Below, one piece after another: positions 32,844 to 41,907 of a DNA stretch of 64,000 nucleotides. Each line of letters begins with the position of its first letter. Position 1 is the first letter of the stretch. The notes beneath the pieces are model-generated. The model did not search any database, had not been told where the DNA came from, and saw nothing but the letters and a program-made list of their open reading frames with translations. This stretch comes from JADGRF01 sp036382515 (GTDB lineage Bacteria; Myxococcota_A; Polyangia; Polyangiales; JAFGIB01), in the NCBI GenBank assembly GCA_036382515.1, contig DASVHQ010000147.1:1-64000 (forward strand), given 5' to 3'. A program made the position numbers and the translations under genes.

Positions 32844-33983
32844 ATGGATTTGGCCAGCGTGCTCGACTCCCACCGCGTGGTGGTCTGCGTTGGCTCGGGC
32901 GGGGTCGGCAAGACCACCACCTCGGCCGCGCTCTCGGTTCGGGCGGCCATGCAGGGCCGGCGTGTGCTGTGCCTGACCATCGACCCGGCCAAGCGCTTGG
33001 CGCAGAGCCTCGGCTTGTCGCAGCTACGCGGCAGCGAGCAGATCGTGCCGAAGGACCTGTTTGCCGAGCACGGCCTGCTCTGCAAGGGCACGCTCTCCGC
33101 GATGATGCTCGACATGAAGCACACCTTCGACGAGCTGGTGGAGCGCACCGCGTCGTCGCCGGAGCAGCGCGATCGCATCCTGGGCAATCGCATCTACCAG
33201 TACGTCTCGACCTCGCTCGCCGGTACGCAGGAGTACATGGCGATGGAGAAGCTGCACGCGGTGCGCCGCGATGCACGCTACGACCTGGTCGTGCTCGACA
33301 CGCCGCCGACCACCAACGCGCTCGACTTCCTCGACGCGCCGCAGAAGCTCGTGGGCGCCATCGACTCGCCAGTGATGCGCTGGTTCGTCGAGACGCTGGA
33401 GGGCAGCCGCAGTCTGGGTCTGGTCGGGCGCGGTACGGCGTTCGTGCTCAAGGGCCTTTCGCGCTTCACGGGCGTCGAGTTCCTGGAGCAGGTGGGGCAG
33501 TTCGTCGGTGAGCTCAACGTGCTGTTCGGAGGCTTCCGCGAGCGCGCCCGGGCCGTGTACGACGATCTGAAGAGCGCGGACGTGGCGTTCGTGATCGTCA
33601 CCAGCCCCGCGCCGTTGACCGTGGCCGAGGCGGTGTATTTCACGCGTAAGCTCCGCGACTACGGCATCGAGCCCAAGGCGATGGTGGTCAACCGCGTGCA
33701 CGAGCCCCCTGCGCCTGGTCCGGCGCAAGACACGGCGATCGCCGAGCTCACGCAGCTGCTGCGCGCACAGGGCAGCAACGAGGACGCTCGGGCGCTGTGG
33801 ACGCGCATGGATGCGGCGTTGCGGGACGACCGCGCGCTCTCCCACCGCGACCAGGAAGGCGTGCGCCGCTTGCACGAGAGCATTGGCGGTGCGCTGCCGT
33901 TCATCGTGGTGCCGGCTTTCGAGCGCGACGTGCACGACCTCGGCGCGCTGGCACAGCTGTCCGAGCACTTTGCCGTGGGCTGA
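32844..33983 (+). CDS. ArsA/Get3-like P-loop ATPase
   Basis: A 379-residue deviant-Walker ATPase. The P-loop is VGSGGVGKTTTSAA (residues ~16-29) with the signature Lys of the SIMIBI class. The switch region is LTIDPAKRLAQSLGL and Walker B is VVLDTPPTTNALDFLD. It has a single nucleotide-binding half, as in Get3 and bacterial ArsA-like proteins rather than the doubled ArsA. No arsenic-resistance genes are nearby, so arsenite transport is unlikely. In Myxococcota such ATPases occur in pairs or alone; the role is unclear. The start is the ATG at 32844; the frame is open 63 bp further upstream. Confidence 0.85.
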   Translation: MDLASVLDSHRVVVCVGSGGVGKTTTSAALSVRAAMQGRRVLCLTIDPAKRLAQSLGLSQLRGSEQIVPKDLFAEHGLLCKGTLSAMMLDMKHTFDELVERTASSPEQRDRILGNRIYQYVSTSLAGTQEYMAMEKLHAVRRDARYDLVVLDTPPTTNALDFLDAPQKLVGAIDSPVMRWFVETLEGSRSLGLVGRGTAFVLKGLSRFTGVEFLEQVGQFVGELNVLFGGFRERARAVYDDLKSADVAFVIVTSPAPLTVAEAVYFTRKLRDYGIEPKAMVVNRVHEPPAPGPAQDTAIAELTQLLRAQGSNEDARALWTRMDAALRDDRALSHRDQEGVRRLHESIGGALPFIVVPAFERDVHDLGALAQLSEHFAVG

Positions 33984-34004
33984 TGCGCCGCACTAAGGAG
34001 AGCC

Positions 34005-35426
34005 ATGGGTAGCAAGCAGGAATTCGTCGCGATCGTGCTCGCCGCCGGGCAGGGTACGCGGATGCGGAGCAGCCTTCCCAAGGTGATGCATCCTCTGCTC
34101 GGGCAGCCGATGGTGACCTATCCCGTGCAAGCCGCGCTGCATGCCGGCGCGTCGCGCGTCGTGTGCGTGGTCGGTCACGGCGCGCAGCTGGTGACGGCGA
34201 CCTTGCTGGAGCGCTTCGGCGAGCGCGTGCTCACGGCGCTGCAGCCCGAGCAGCGCGGCACCGGCGATGCGGCTCGCTGCGGGTATGAAGCCGTGGCCGA
34301 TTTCAACGGCTGGCTCGTGATCGTGTACGGCGACAGCGCGCTGTTGACGAGCACGGCGCTGCGCAAGCTAGTCGAGCACACCTGGGCCAGCACCGGGCCG
34401 CTCGGCTTGCTCACCACGACGTCGACGGATGCGACCGGCTACGGGCGCATCCTGCGCGACGCGCAGGGCCGGATCGTGAAGATCCAGGAGCAGAAAGACT
34501 GCACCCCCGAACAAGCGGCGATCCGTGAGTGGAACCCCGGCGTCTACGCCGTGCGCGCGGACTTCTTCCGCGAGGCGATCGGTAAGCTCACCACCAACAA
34601 CGCGCAGGGCGAGCTCTACCTCACGGATCTCGTGGCGCTCGCTGCTCCAGATGGTGGCACGGCTGGCCTCGCCTGGGACGAGGCCGAGCTCCACGGCGTC
34701 AACGATCGCAGCGAGCTTTCGCAGCGTGAGCACCAGCTACAACTTCGTGTTGCAAGCGCCCACATGAAAGCGGGCGTGACGATCCGCGACCCCGCGCGCA
34801 CGCGCATCGAGCCCAGCGTGGTGATCGAGCCGGACGTCGTGATCGAGGCGGGCGTGGAGCTGCGCGGCAAGACGCAGATCGCTGCGGACGTGCGCATCGA
34901 CGTGGGTTGCGTGCTGCAAGACTGCGTCGTGGGGCAGGGAGCGGTGCTCTTGCCGTACAGCGTGGGGACCGACAGTCGGATTGGGGCGGGCGACCGCATC
35001 GGGCCTTTCGCCCATCTGCGCCCTGGCACCGAGCTGGGACCCGACGTGCACATCGGCAACTTCGTCGAGACCAAGCAGACGCGCGTCGGGCAGGGCAGCA
35101 AGGCCAACCACCTCGCGTACCTCGGCGATGGCGTGATCGGTCAAGGCGTGAACGTGGGCGCCGGCACGATCTTCTGCAACTACGACGGGGTCAACAAGCA
35201 CACCACCGTGCTGCAGGACGGCGCGTTCATCGGCAGCGACTCGCAGCTGGTTGCGCCCGTCACTGTGGGCCGAAACGCCTACGTGGGCACGGGCACCACG
35301 GTGACCATGGACGTGCCCGACGACGCGCTCGCGATCGGGCGCGCACGGCAGGTGAACAAGCCGGGGCTCGCGGCGCGTCTGCGCCAGAAGCTCAAGTCGG
35401 ACAAGGAACGCGCGAGCAAGAAGTGA
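34005..35426 (+). CDS. glmU: bifunctional GlmU (GlcNAc-1-P uridyltransferase / GlcN-1-P acetyltransferase)
   Basis: A 473-residue enzyme that makes UDP-GlcNAc for peptidoglycan and LPS. The N-terminal uridyltransferase has the nucleotide loop LAAGQGTRMRSSLPKVMHPL and the QRGTGDAARCG motif. The linker region is EWNPGVYAVRADFF. The C-terminal beta-helix has LRPGTELGPDVHIGNFVETKQTRVGQGSKANHLAYLGD, YDGVNKHTT and the acetyltransferase active-site His. AAGGAGAGCC precedes the ATG. It begins 21 bp after the Get3-like ATPase gene. Length is normal (about 455 in E. coli), with a Lys/Arg-rich end. Confidence 0.95.
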   Translation: MGSKQEFVAIVLAAGQGTRMRSSLPKVMHPLLGQPMVTYPVQAALHAGASRVVCVVGHGAQLVTATLLERFGERVLTALQPEQRGTGDAARCGYEAVADFNGWLVIVYGDSALLTSTALRKLVEHTWASTGPLGLLTTTSTDATGYGRILRDAQGRIVKIQEQKDCTPEQAAIREWNPGVYAVRADFFREAIGKLTTNNAQGELYLTDLVALAAPDGGTAGLAWDEAELHGVNDRSELSQREHQLQLRVASAHMKAGVTIRDPARTRIEPSVVIEPDVVIEAGVELRGKTQIAADVRIDVGCVLQDCVVGQGAVLLPYSVGTDSRIGAGDRIGPFAHLRPGTELGPDVHIGNFVETKQTRVGQGSKANHLAYLGDGVIGQGVNVGAGTIFCNYDGVNKHTTVLQDGAFIGSDSQLVAPVTVGRNAYVGTGTTVTMDVPDDALAIGRARQVNKPGLAARLRQKLKSDKERASKK

Positions 35427-35456
35427 GCGCCAGCGCAGCAGCCAGCGCTCTGGCTC

Positions 35457-35750
35457 TCATTCGGTGCTGCGCTCTTTGCGGGCGGACTTCTTCGCGCCGC
35501 GCTCGTGCTCGAGCTCGCGCTCAAGGCGGTGCAGTGCGCGCCGTAGCTCTTTGACTTCGGACTCGGTCGCGAGGTTGAGCCCCTTGGCGATGCGCTTGAC
35601 GCCTTCGTCGAGGTTCTTCTGCACCTGTGAGCGCAACTTGAGCGCGCCCATCAGACCTTCCATGACTTTCGGGTTCTGCAACGCCTTGGCCACCCGAGGG
35701 TCCTGCATCATCTGAAAGGCCTTGTTCATGAGCTGTTGCTTCAAGTCCAC
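35457..35750 (-). CDS. small coiled-coil protein
   Basis: A 97-residue helical protein with no recognised domain. Residues ~60-90 (ESEVKELRRALHRLERELEHERG) form a clear coiled coil, followed by a basic tail (KKSARKERSTE). The N-terminal half, MDLKQQLMNKAFQMMQDPRVAKALQNPKVMEGLMGAL, reads like a phasin/PhaP-type amphipathic region. It starts at a GTG; an ATG at 35729 is an alternative. It lies between convergent glmU and the next minus-strand gene. Confidence 0.6.
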   Translation of the reverse strand: MDLKQQLMNKAFQMMQDPRVAKALQNPKVMEGLMGALKLRSQVQKNLDEGVKRIAKGLNLATESEVKELRRALHRLERELEHERGAKKSARKERSTE

Positions 35751-35842
35751 GTGGTTGCTCCGGAAGTGTGTGCAGGCGAGGGGGGATCTTCTAACCCCAC
35801 GCCCGGGACAGTGTCAAACGGGACGCAGGCCGCGCGCGAGCT

Positions 35843-36487
35843 TCAGCGCTCGCGTTCGCCGACGTCGTCCGAGAGGTACGAGAGGATCACTTCGTCGAGC
35901 GACTTGCTGCGCTGCACGTCGCCGCCGAAGATCGATGCGCCGACCGGCGGATGTGCCGAATGCGCGCGCGCGGGCTGCGCGGCCACCGTTTGCTGATAGC
36001 GGCCTGCGCCACGGCGCGGTGCTTCCGGGCGCGCCTTGCTCGCGACCGACTCCGCCATGCGCGCCTCGGCCGCGCGCTCCAGCGCGTCGATATCGAGCTC
36101 TTGCAGGGCCGCCGCTGACGGCGGCATGGACGCTGGCCTCGCGTGGGCCGCAGCTGCCCCCGCCGTGGCGGGTTCGGGCGTGTGGCTTCCAACCACGTGC
36201 GGCGTTGCGTCGCCGTCCTCGTCATAGACGCAGTCGCGCAGCTCGATAAAGACAGCCTTGTGCTGCTCCTGCATCAGGTGCTTGACGATGGCGTGCAGGT
36301 CCTTGGCGGCCAGGTGCTCTGCGTAGCCCGTCTTGCGCGATGCGATGATGCGTCCGCCATCCGCGAACAGGTGCGTGATCACGTGGGGATGGTTGATGCC
36401 CGAGTCTTCCGTCTGGATATGATAAAGCTTGCCCTTGTGCCGGACATTGGTGTTGTAACCAACCAGTGGTGAAGGCCCAGGGCGCAT
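35843..36487 (-). CDS. conserved hypothetical protein with N-terminal GYNTNV-HIQTEDSG domain
   Basis: A 214-residue protein. The N-terminus is MRPGPSPLVGYNTNVRHKG, KLYHIQTEDSGINHPHVITHLFADGGRIIASRKTGY and KHLMQEQHKAVFIELRDC, a compact domain of ~90 residues. I recall similar proteins in delta-proteobacteria, but not a named function. The rest is low-complexity (TAGAAAAHARPASMPPSAAA) with a Glu/Ala-rich helix and an RSKSLDEVILSYLSDD tail. Possibly involved in surface or motility processes. The start codon is 1 bp offset from a possible start of the divergent DUF2752 gene. Confidence 0.6.
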   Translation of the reverse strand: MRPGPSPLVGYNTNVRHKGKLYHIQTEDSGINHPHVITHLFADGGRIIASRKTGYAEHLAAKDLHAIVKHLMQEQHKAVFIELRDCVYDEDGDATPHVVGSHTPEPATAGAAAAHARPASMPPSAAALQELDIDALERAAEARMAESVASKARPEAPRRGAGRYQQTVAAQPARAHSAHPPVGASIFGGDVQRSKSLDEVILSYLSDDVGERER

Positions 36488-36599
36488 GTCAAGACCGAAC
36501 CCCCAAGCGGCAAAACTAGCAGAAAGCTCGTGGGAGGTCACGTACGCGTCAGCAGCGGGCATCGAGGAGCGACCGCGCTTGCCGCTGGCGGCCGTCGCG

Positions 36600-37019
36600 A
36601 TGCGCCACGCCGATCGTCTGGTCTGGCTCGGTCTGTTCCTCGCGGCCGCCGCGCTCGTGCTGCTCGCGCGCTGGCTCGTGCCGGATGCGCGCGGCTTCGG
36701 TACGCACACCCAGCTAGGGCTGCCACCGTGCGGATTTCGCGCGCTGACTTCGTTGCCGTGCCCCAGCTGCGGCTTCACCACGGCGTTTGCCCACATCGTG
36801 CGCGGCGAGCTTGCGCTGGCGGGTCAGGCCAATGCGTTCGGCGCGCTCCTGTGCGTGCTGACAGTCGCGTCCCTGCCGGTTTCGATGTGGGGAGTCGTGC
36901 GTGGGCTCCCACCGAGCACGTTCGTGGCTCGCGCGCGGCTGCATCGGGGGCTGCTCGGTCTTTGCGCGCTCGGCTTCGTCCATTGGCTAGCTCGGCTCGC
37001 CGTGATCCTCGTCGGCTGA
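36600..37019 (+). CDS. DUF2752 membrane protein
   Basis: A 139-residue membrane protein with about three hydrophobic segments. The diagnostic motif is GLPPCGFRALTSLPCPSCGFTTAFAHIVRG, the DUF2752 Cys pattern (CPSCG), followed by NAFGALLCVLTVASLPVSM. Function is not known for this family. An in-frame ATG at 36486 would give a 177-residue protein but overlaps the start codon of the divergent gene, leaving no room for either promoter, so I prefer the internal ATG. No ribosome-binding site is clear at either. Confidence 0.72.
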   Translation: MRHADRLVWLGLFLAAAALVLLARWLVPDARGFGTHTQLGLPPCGFRALTSLPCPSCGFTTAFAHIVRGELALAGQANAFGALLCVLTVASLPVSMWGVVRGLPPSTFVARARLHRGLLGLCALGFVHWLARLAVILVG

Positions 37020-37156
37020 GCTTTTGCCGCTTTCGCGGTTACGCAACCAGGGCTCGCCTGCTAACCTCACGAGCGCTGTCGTCGTGGTTTCGTCGGCAGC
37101 CTGCTTTCTTCTTCCCTCCAGGACCGCGCGCGGGGGCCGCGCGGGAACGCCATCGC

Positions 37157-38011
37157 ATGCGCGTGCTCGTTCTCGTTGCTGACGCCGATCCCTTCGACCT
37201 GCGTCTGCTCTCTGAGCTGTGTGCGACGCTCGGCTACGACGTCATGACCGCCGCTGACGGCGGCGCCGTGCTGGACGCCATGGCGCGACAGCGTCCGGCG
37301 CTGGTGTTGATGGACGCCTTCCTGCCTGTCATGGACGGCTTCCAGGTGTTGCGCATCCTGAAGGCGGACGACGGCTTCCGGCACGTCCCGGTGCTGCTGG
37401 TGACGGGCGAGCACGACACCGAGGCGCGTGAGCGCGGGCTGTCGCTCGGTGCCGAGGACTACGTCGCCAAGCCTTACCGTACCTTCGAGATCCAACAGCG
37501 GCTGCGCAACGTGCTCAAGCTCAAGGCCGCGCGCGACGCCGTCAGCGAAGCCCACGAGCGTGCGCAGAGCGCCGATCCGCTCACCAACGCCGGCACGGCG
37601 AGTCAGCTCTACATCAGCCTCGACTACGAGTTCACGCGGGCCGTTCGCTACGGACACCCGCTCGGCTGCATCGTGGCCCGCTGCCTGAACTACACGGCTC
37701 TGCTCGCGGCCGGCGCAAGTCCCCCGGAGCAGGTGCTCTTGCCCCTATCGAGTGTGCTCAAAGGCGCGATCCGCACGGTCGATCATCTCTTTCGCTCCGA
37801 TGTGCACGAGTTCACGATCCTGTTGCCTGAGACCAGCTTCGAGGGCTGCGGCATCGTCGTCGAGCGTTTGCGCGGCGTGCTCGTGGAACCAGGCCTGTTT
37901 GCGTGCGCGCAGCCGCCGGAGATCGCGGTGGCCTGTTCGTCGTACCCGCACGAGCAGACGACCGACGGCGACGCGCTGTGGCGCGTGGCGCGCAAGGCCC
38001 TGTCGGTCTAG
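37157..38011 (+). CDS. response regulator with degenerate GGDEF domain
   Basis: A 284-residue protein. The receiver has phosphoacceptor Asp53 (LMDAFLPVMDG) and Lys105 (AKPY), so it looks phosphorylatable. The C-terminal domain follows a GGDEF fold pattern: DPLTNAGTASQLYISLDYEFTRA replaces the DxLTGLxNR start, and RSDVHEFTILLPET aligns with GGDEFxxLLP. The catalytic GG and the metal residues are altered, so cyclase activity is unlikely. It could bind a nucleotide or act by contact. The frame continues far upstream, but the receiver begins at the ATG chosen. 57 bp before the site-2 protease gene. Confidence 0.82.
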   Translation: MRVLVLVADADPFDLRLLSELCATLGYDVMTAADGGAVLDAMARQRPALVLMDAFLPVMDGFQVLRILKADDGFRHVPVLLVTGEHDTEARERGLSLGAEDYVAKPYRTFEIQQRLRNVLKLKAARDAVSEAHERAQSADPLTNAGTASQLYISLDYEFTRAVRYGHPLGCIVARCLNYTALLAAGASPPEQVLLPLSSVLKGAIRTVDHLFRSDVHEFTILLPETSFEGCGIVVERLRGVLVEPGLFACAQPPEIAVACSSYPHEQTTDGDALWRVARKALSV

Positions 38012-38067
38012 TGGCCGTGGCGGGCGTGGTTGGCCTGCGGCATTCGTGGTAAGCGACAGCGCCGCGT

Positions 38068-39732
38068 ATGCCTTTGGTCTATTTCATCGTCCTGGTGGGC
38101 GTGCTCGTCTTTGTGCACGAGCTCGGGCATTTGGTGTGGGCCAAGTACTTCGGCGTGCGGGTGCTGAAGGTGAGCCTGGGCTTTGGGCCGCGCATCGCCG
38201 GCTTTCGTCGTGGCGAGACCGAGTACGTGATCTCCGCGCTGCCGCTGGGTGGCTACGTGCGGATGCTCGGCGAAAATCCCTGGGACGAGGTGCGCGCCAA
38301 GGACGCCGAGCGCTCGTTCGCGAACCTCTCGGTGCTGCGACGCTTCGTGATCGTCGTCGGCGGCCCGGCGATGAACTTGCTCTTCCCCATCTTGCTCTAC
38401 TTCGTCGTCTTTCTCGGCGATCGCGAGCTCACGCCGGCCTCGATCGGCATGGTGTTTCCCGACCGCCCTGCGGACGGCAAGCTGATGGCCGGCGACGTCG
38501 TGACGCGCATCGACGGCGACGAGGTTTCGACCTTCTACGATCTGAGCCGGATCATCGAGAGCAACCCCGGCAAGCCGCTGCGCCTGTCGGTGCTGCGCGG
38601 CGGCAAAGAAGTGGAGCAGACCGTCACGCCGGTCAGCTCCGAGAAAGAGCGCCCTCTCGAGCTCAACGAGCAGGTCGGCCGCATCGGGGTGATGCCGCAT
38701 CATCCGCTCGCCGTGATCGGCGTGATGGGGCCCGACACGGCCGCGGCCGCTGCACGCCTGCGTACCTTCGACGTGATCGTCTCGGCCGCTGGGCGGCCGG
38801 TGGATCGCTACATCGATCTCGACAAGGTCCTGGGCAACAACCAGGGCTCGCTCGTTCCGGTCACCTACCTGCGCCCGGAGCCGGTGCCCAATGCCATGGG
38901 CGGCTTGATTGATCTGGACGTGTACGAGCCGCGCGTCACGACACTCACGCCTGAGCCCGGCACGGGCTCGGCGCTGCCTCGCTCCGGCATCGAACTCTCC
39001 GATCTGTACGTGAGCGACGTGACCGCGGGCTCGCCGGAGCATGCGCTGGGCCTACTGCCCGGTGATCGTCTGATCGAGCTCGACGGACGTCCGGTGCGGC
39101 TGTGGGCGACCTTCCTGCAGGATCTCAAGGCGCAGCGCGGCAGGAAACACTGGCTCACCTGGCGACGCGGCGAGCGTCAGCTGTCCGGGCAGCTGACGCT
39201 CACGCACCAGCGTGGCGTCAGCGAGCAGGGCCAGGTCTATGATCGGTATGTGGTGGGCATCCGCAACTGGGTGCCGACGCGGCTCGATGCGCCCGTGCCG
39301 AACCCCAGACCGATCACCTACGCGGTTCGCGAGGCGCTGCGCGCCACGGCCGACGTCGTGCAGCTCACGCTCTTCTCCGTCGTGCGCCTGGTGCAGGGCC
39401 GCTTGACGATGAAGTCGATCGGCGGCCCGCTCACGGTCTTCCAGGTCGCCGGCACCGCGGCACAGGCCGGCGCGCTCAACTACCTGACGCTGATGGCGTT
39501 CATCAGCATCAACCTCGGGCTCATCAACTTGTTGCCGGTGCCGTTGCTCGACGGCGGCCACCTGATGTTCTTCCTCGTGGAAGCGGTGGCACGCCGGCCC
39601 GTGAGCGTGCGTGTTCGCGAGTACGCGCACATGGCGGGCCTGGTCTTTCTGCTCGGGATGATGATCCTCGCTTTCAAGAACGACATCGAACGGCAGTGGC
39701 CCGAGCTCGTCCACCAGATCGCGGGTAAATGA
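38068..39732 (+). CDS. rseP: site-2 zinc metalloprotease (RseP/RasP-like), long form
   Basis: A 554-residue M50 protease. The active site HELGH (His17, Glu18, His21) lies in the first membrane segment. PDZ domains occupy ~120-350 (LMAGDVVTRIDGDEV and LLPGDRLIELDGRPV). The second metal motif is LLDGGH near residue 500. It cleaves membrane anchors such as anti-sigma factors. It is about 100 residues longer than E. coli RseP (450), mainly from extra PDZ/linker sequence. Upstream of rsmB with ATGA overlap. A second, shorter site-2 protease is at 53788-54825. Confidence 0.92.
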   Translation: MPLVYFIVLVGVLVFVHELGHLVWAKYFGVRVLKVSLGFGPRIAGFRRGETEYVISALPLGGYVRMLGENPWDEVRAKDAERSFANLSVLRRFVIVVGGPAMNLLFPILLYFVVFLGDRELTPASIGMVFPDRPADGKLMAGDVVTRIDGDEVSTFYDLSRIIESNPGKPLRLSVLRGGKEVEQTVTPVSSEKERPLELNEQVGRIGVMPHHPLAVIGVMGPDTAAAAARLRTFDVIVSAAGRPVDRYIDLDKVLGNNQGSLVPVTYLRPEPVPNAMGGLIDLDVYEPRVTTLTPEPGTGSALPRSGIELSDLYVSDVTAGSPEHALGLLPGDRLIELDGRPVRLWATFLQDLKAQRGRKHWLTWRRGERQLSGQLTLTHQRGVSEQGQVYDRYVVGIRNWVPTRLDAPVPNPRPITYAVREALRATADVVQLTLFSVVRLVQGRLTMKSIGGPLTVFQVAGTAAQAGALNYLTLMAFISINLGLINLLPVPLLDGGHLMFFLVEAVARRPVSVRVREYAHMAGLVFLLGMMILAFKNDIERQWPELVHQIAGK

Positions 39733-41096
39733 GCACTCGTCCCGAAGTAGAGCGCGCGCGGCCCTCTGCGCGCACCACAGCCGTCACCGTGCTCGAGCGC
39801 GTCGCCGACCGCGGCGCGTATGCCTCGCTCACGCTCGACGCCGAGCTCACGCGCACCAAGCTGCCGGGGCGCGATGCCGCGCTCGCCACCGAGATCGTCT
39901 ACGGGACGCTGCGCGTGCTGCCCGAGCTCGATCGCGCGATCTCCGTGCATCTCAAGCAAGAGCTGTCGCGCATGGACGGCTTCACGCGTGCGGCGCTGCG
40001 CGCGGCGGCGTATCAGCTCGCGCATCTGGGGCGCAGCCCAGTGCACGCGATCGTCGACGAGACGGTCACGCTCGTGCGCGCCAAGCGCGGCCCGCGCGTG
40101 GGCGGGTTCGTGAACGCCGTATTGCGCAAGCTCGCGAGCGCTCGTCCGGCGGACGCGAAGCCACCCGAGCGTTTGGTCGTGCCCGAATGGTTTGCGGGCA
40201 TGTTGGAGGCCTCGCTCGGCACCGAGCGCATGCAAAGCATGCTGGCCGATCATCCGTTGCCACCGCCCACCTGCCTGCGCATCACGCTCGGTCGCACCAC
40301 GCGCGAGTCCGTGCGTGAGCAGTTGCAGCGGATGGCGGCGGAGGCGGAGCTCGAGCCGTCGCCGCTGTCTGCGTGGTCGCTCAATGCGCGGCGCCTCGGC
40401 TCCGCGCGCGAGCTGCCCGGCTACGCACAGGGAGAATTCAGCGTGCAGGAGGAAGGCGCACAGCTGGTTGCGCTGGCCGTGGGGGCGCAGCCGGGCGAGC
40501 GCATCGCGGATGTGTGCGCGGGGCACGGTGGCAAGACCACGTTGCTCGCCCAGCAAGTGGCACCGTCCGGTCACGTCACCGCGATCGACGTCGACGAGCG
40601 CAAGCTCGAGCGCATCCCGGCGGAGCTGCGGCGCCTGGGCTTGGCGGCCGAGCTCGTGGATCAACAGAGCGTCGACGTGAGCGTGGGCACCGGCGGGTTG
40701 TCGCGCAGCTACGATCGCGTGCTGGTCGATGCGCCCTGCACGGGCACGGGCACGGTCGATCGCCGCCCTGAGCTGCTCTTGCGCTTGCAGCCGAGCGATC
40801 CCGCGCGCATGGCGCAGCTGCAGCTGCGCATTCTCTCTCAAGCCGTGAAGCTCGTGCGTCCCGGCGGGCTCCTGGCGTACGCCGTGTGCTCCGCGACGCG
40901 CGCCGAGGGGGTCGAGGTGGCCGACGCTCTGCAGGCGGCGCTGCCGGAGCTCGAGCGCGTGCACGGGCCCGGCGCGGACGGTCTGCCACCAACGGATGCC
41001 GACGGTGTGCTACGCATCGGTCCCTGGCTCGCGAGCCAGGGCTCGCTGTGCCGCCCCGACGTCTATCAAGTGGTGCGCTTTCGGGTCGGCCGCTGA
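39729..41096 (+). CDS. rsmB: 16S rRNA (cytosine-967-C5) methyltransferase
   Basis: A 455-residue enzyme with an N-terminal NusB-like RNA-binding domain (RTTAVTVLERVADRGAYASLTLDAEL) and a C-terminal Rossmann methyltransferase. AdoMet motif I is ADVCAGHGGKTTLLA. The two catalytic Cys regions are LVDAPCTGTGTVDRRPELLLRL and YAVCSATRAEG. Only DAPCTG shows a small change from the usual DAPCSG. The start ATG overlaps the protease stop (ATGA). The tRNA-Pro gene follows with its own promoter. Confidence 0.93.
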   Translation: MSTRPEVERARPSARTTAVTVLERVADRGAYASLTLDAELTRTKLPGRDAALATEIVYGTLRVLPELDRAISVHLKQELSRMDGFTRAALRAAAYQLAHLGRSPVHAIVDETVTLVRAKRGPRVGGFVNAVLRKLASARPADAKPPERLVVPEWFAGMLEASLGTERMQSMLADHPLPPPTCLRITLGRTTRESVREQLQRMAAEAELEPSPLSAWSLNARRLGSARELPGYAQGEFSVQEEGAQLVALAVGAQPGERIADVCAGHGGKTTLLAQQVAPSGHVTAIDVDERKLERIPAELRRLGLAAELVDQQSVDVSVGTGGLSRSYDRVLVDAPCTGTGTVDRRPELLLRLQPSDPARMAQLQLRILSQAVKLVRPGGLLAYAVCSATRAEGVEVADALQAALPELERVHGPGADGLPPTDADGVLRIGPWLASQGSLCRPDVYQVVRFRVGR

Positions 41097-41138
41097 GTTT
41101 CTCGTCGGAAAAAGGAGTAGGTAGGCGGATTCTTCAGC

Positions 41139-41167
41139 TTGACACACCCTCCTGGGCCACATAGATT
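41139..41167 (+). promoter_or_regulatory. promoter of tRNA-Pro
   Basis: TTGACA at 41139-41144, 17-bp spacer, TAGATT at 41162-41167, 18 bp before the tRNA 5' end. The -35 is perfect. Confidence 0.75.
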
Positions 41168-41182
41168 CCGCGCGAATTTTCT

Positions 41183-41260
<78 letters not shown>

Positions 41261-41298
41261 CCCTTTGTCCGAGGGTCGATACCGCTGACGAGGTTTCC

Positions 41299-41907
41299 AT
41301 GAGCAAAGCAGTAGCGCCCGTACGCGTGTTGGTGGTCGATGACGACCGCGAAATCTGCGACTACATGGAGACCTTTCTCGCGAAGGACGGCATCGAAGTA
41401 AAGACGGTTTCCGATCCCGAGGCGGTGGCAGAAGAGGTCAAGAACGGCGGCTACCACCTGGTGGTGCTCGACCTCATGATGCCCAAGCTCGACGGCGTGG
41501 AAGTGCTGTCGCGCATCCGCAAGGTCGACTCCGACGTGGCCGTGGTGATCTTCACCGGCTATCCGTCGCTCGACACCGCAGTGCAGTCGATGAAGCTCGA
41601 CGCGGTCGACTACCTGAGGAAGCCGTTCGATCCGGACGAGTTCCGCGAAGTCGTCGACCGCGTGATGCGCAAGAAGGGTTTGCTCCGCTCGCCGGAGGAG
41701 AATCTTCATCGTGTGATCGGCGAGACCGTGCGCAACCTGCGTAAAGACGCCAATCTCACGCTCAAGCAGATGGCGCGTCGCACGGGTCTGTCAGTGTCGC
41801 TCTTGTCGCAGATCGAGCGTGCCGAATCGAGCGCGTCGATCTCGTCGCTGTACAAGATCGCCGTCGCGCTCGACGTGAAGATCCAGGACCTGTTCGGCGA
41901 CTACTGA
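41299..41907 (+). CDS. response regulator fused to an XRE (Cro/CI) helix-turn-helix
   Basis: A 202-residue protein. The receiver is complete: DDD at 14-16, phosphoacceptor Asp58 (VVLDLMMPKLDG), Thr86 (FTG) and Lys108 (RKPF). Output is not a winged helix but an XRE-type HTH at ~141-200 (LRKDANLTLKQMARRTGLSVSLLSQIERAESSASISSLYKIAVAL), a rare combination. The start is the ATG at 41299 after AGGTTTCC; the frame is also open through the tRNA, which is not coding. It lies 39 bp after tRNA-Pro and may be partly transcribed from that promoter. No kinase is adjacent. Confidence 0.88.
   Translation: MSKAVAPVRVLVVDDDREICDYMETFLAKDGIEVKTVSDPEAVAEEVKNGGYHLVVLDLMMPKLDGVEVLSRIRKVDSDVAVVIFTGYPSLDTAVQSMKLDAVDYLRKPFDPDEFREVVDRVMRKKGLLRSPEENLHRVIGETVRNLRKDANLTLKQMARRTGLSVSLLSQIERAESSASISSLYKIAVALDVKIQDLFGDY

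Noticed and set aside
32844..33983. Arsenite pump ATPase ArsA
   Set aside because: Only one nucleotide-binding half and no arsB, arsR or arsC nearby; a general Get3/ArsA-like ATPase is safer.
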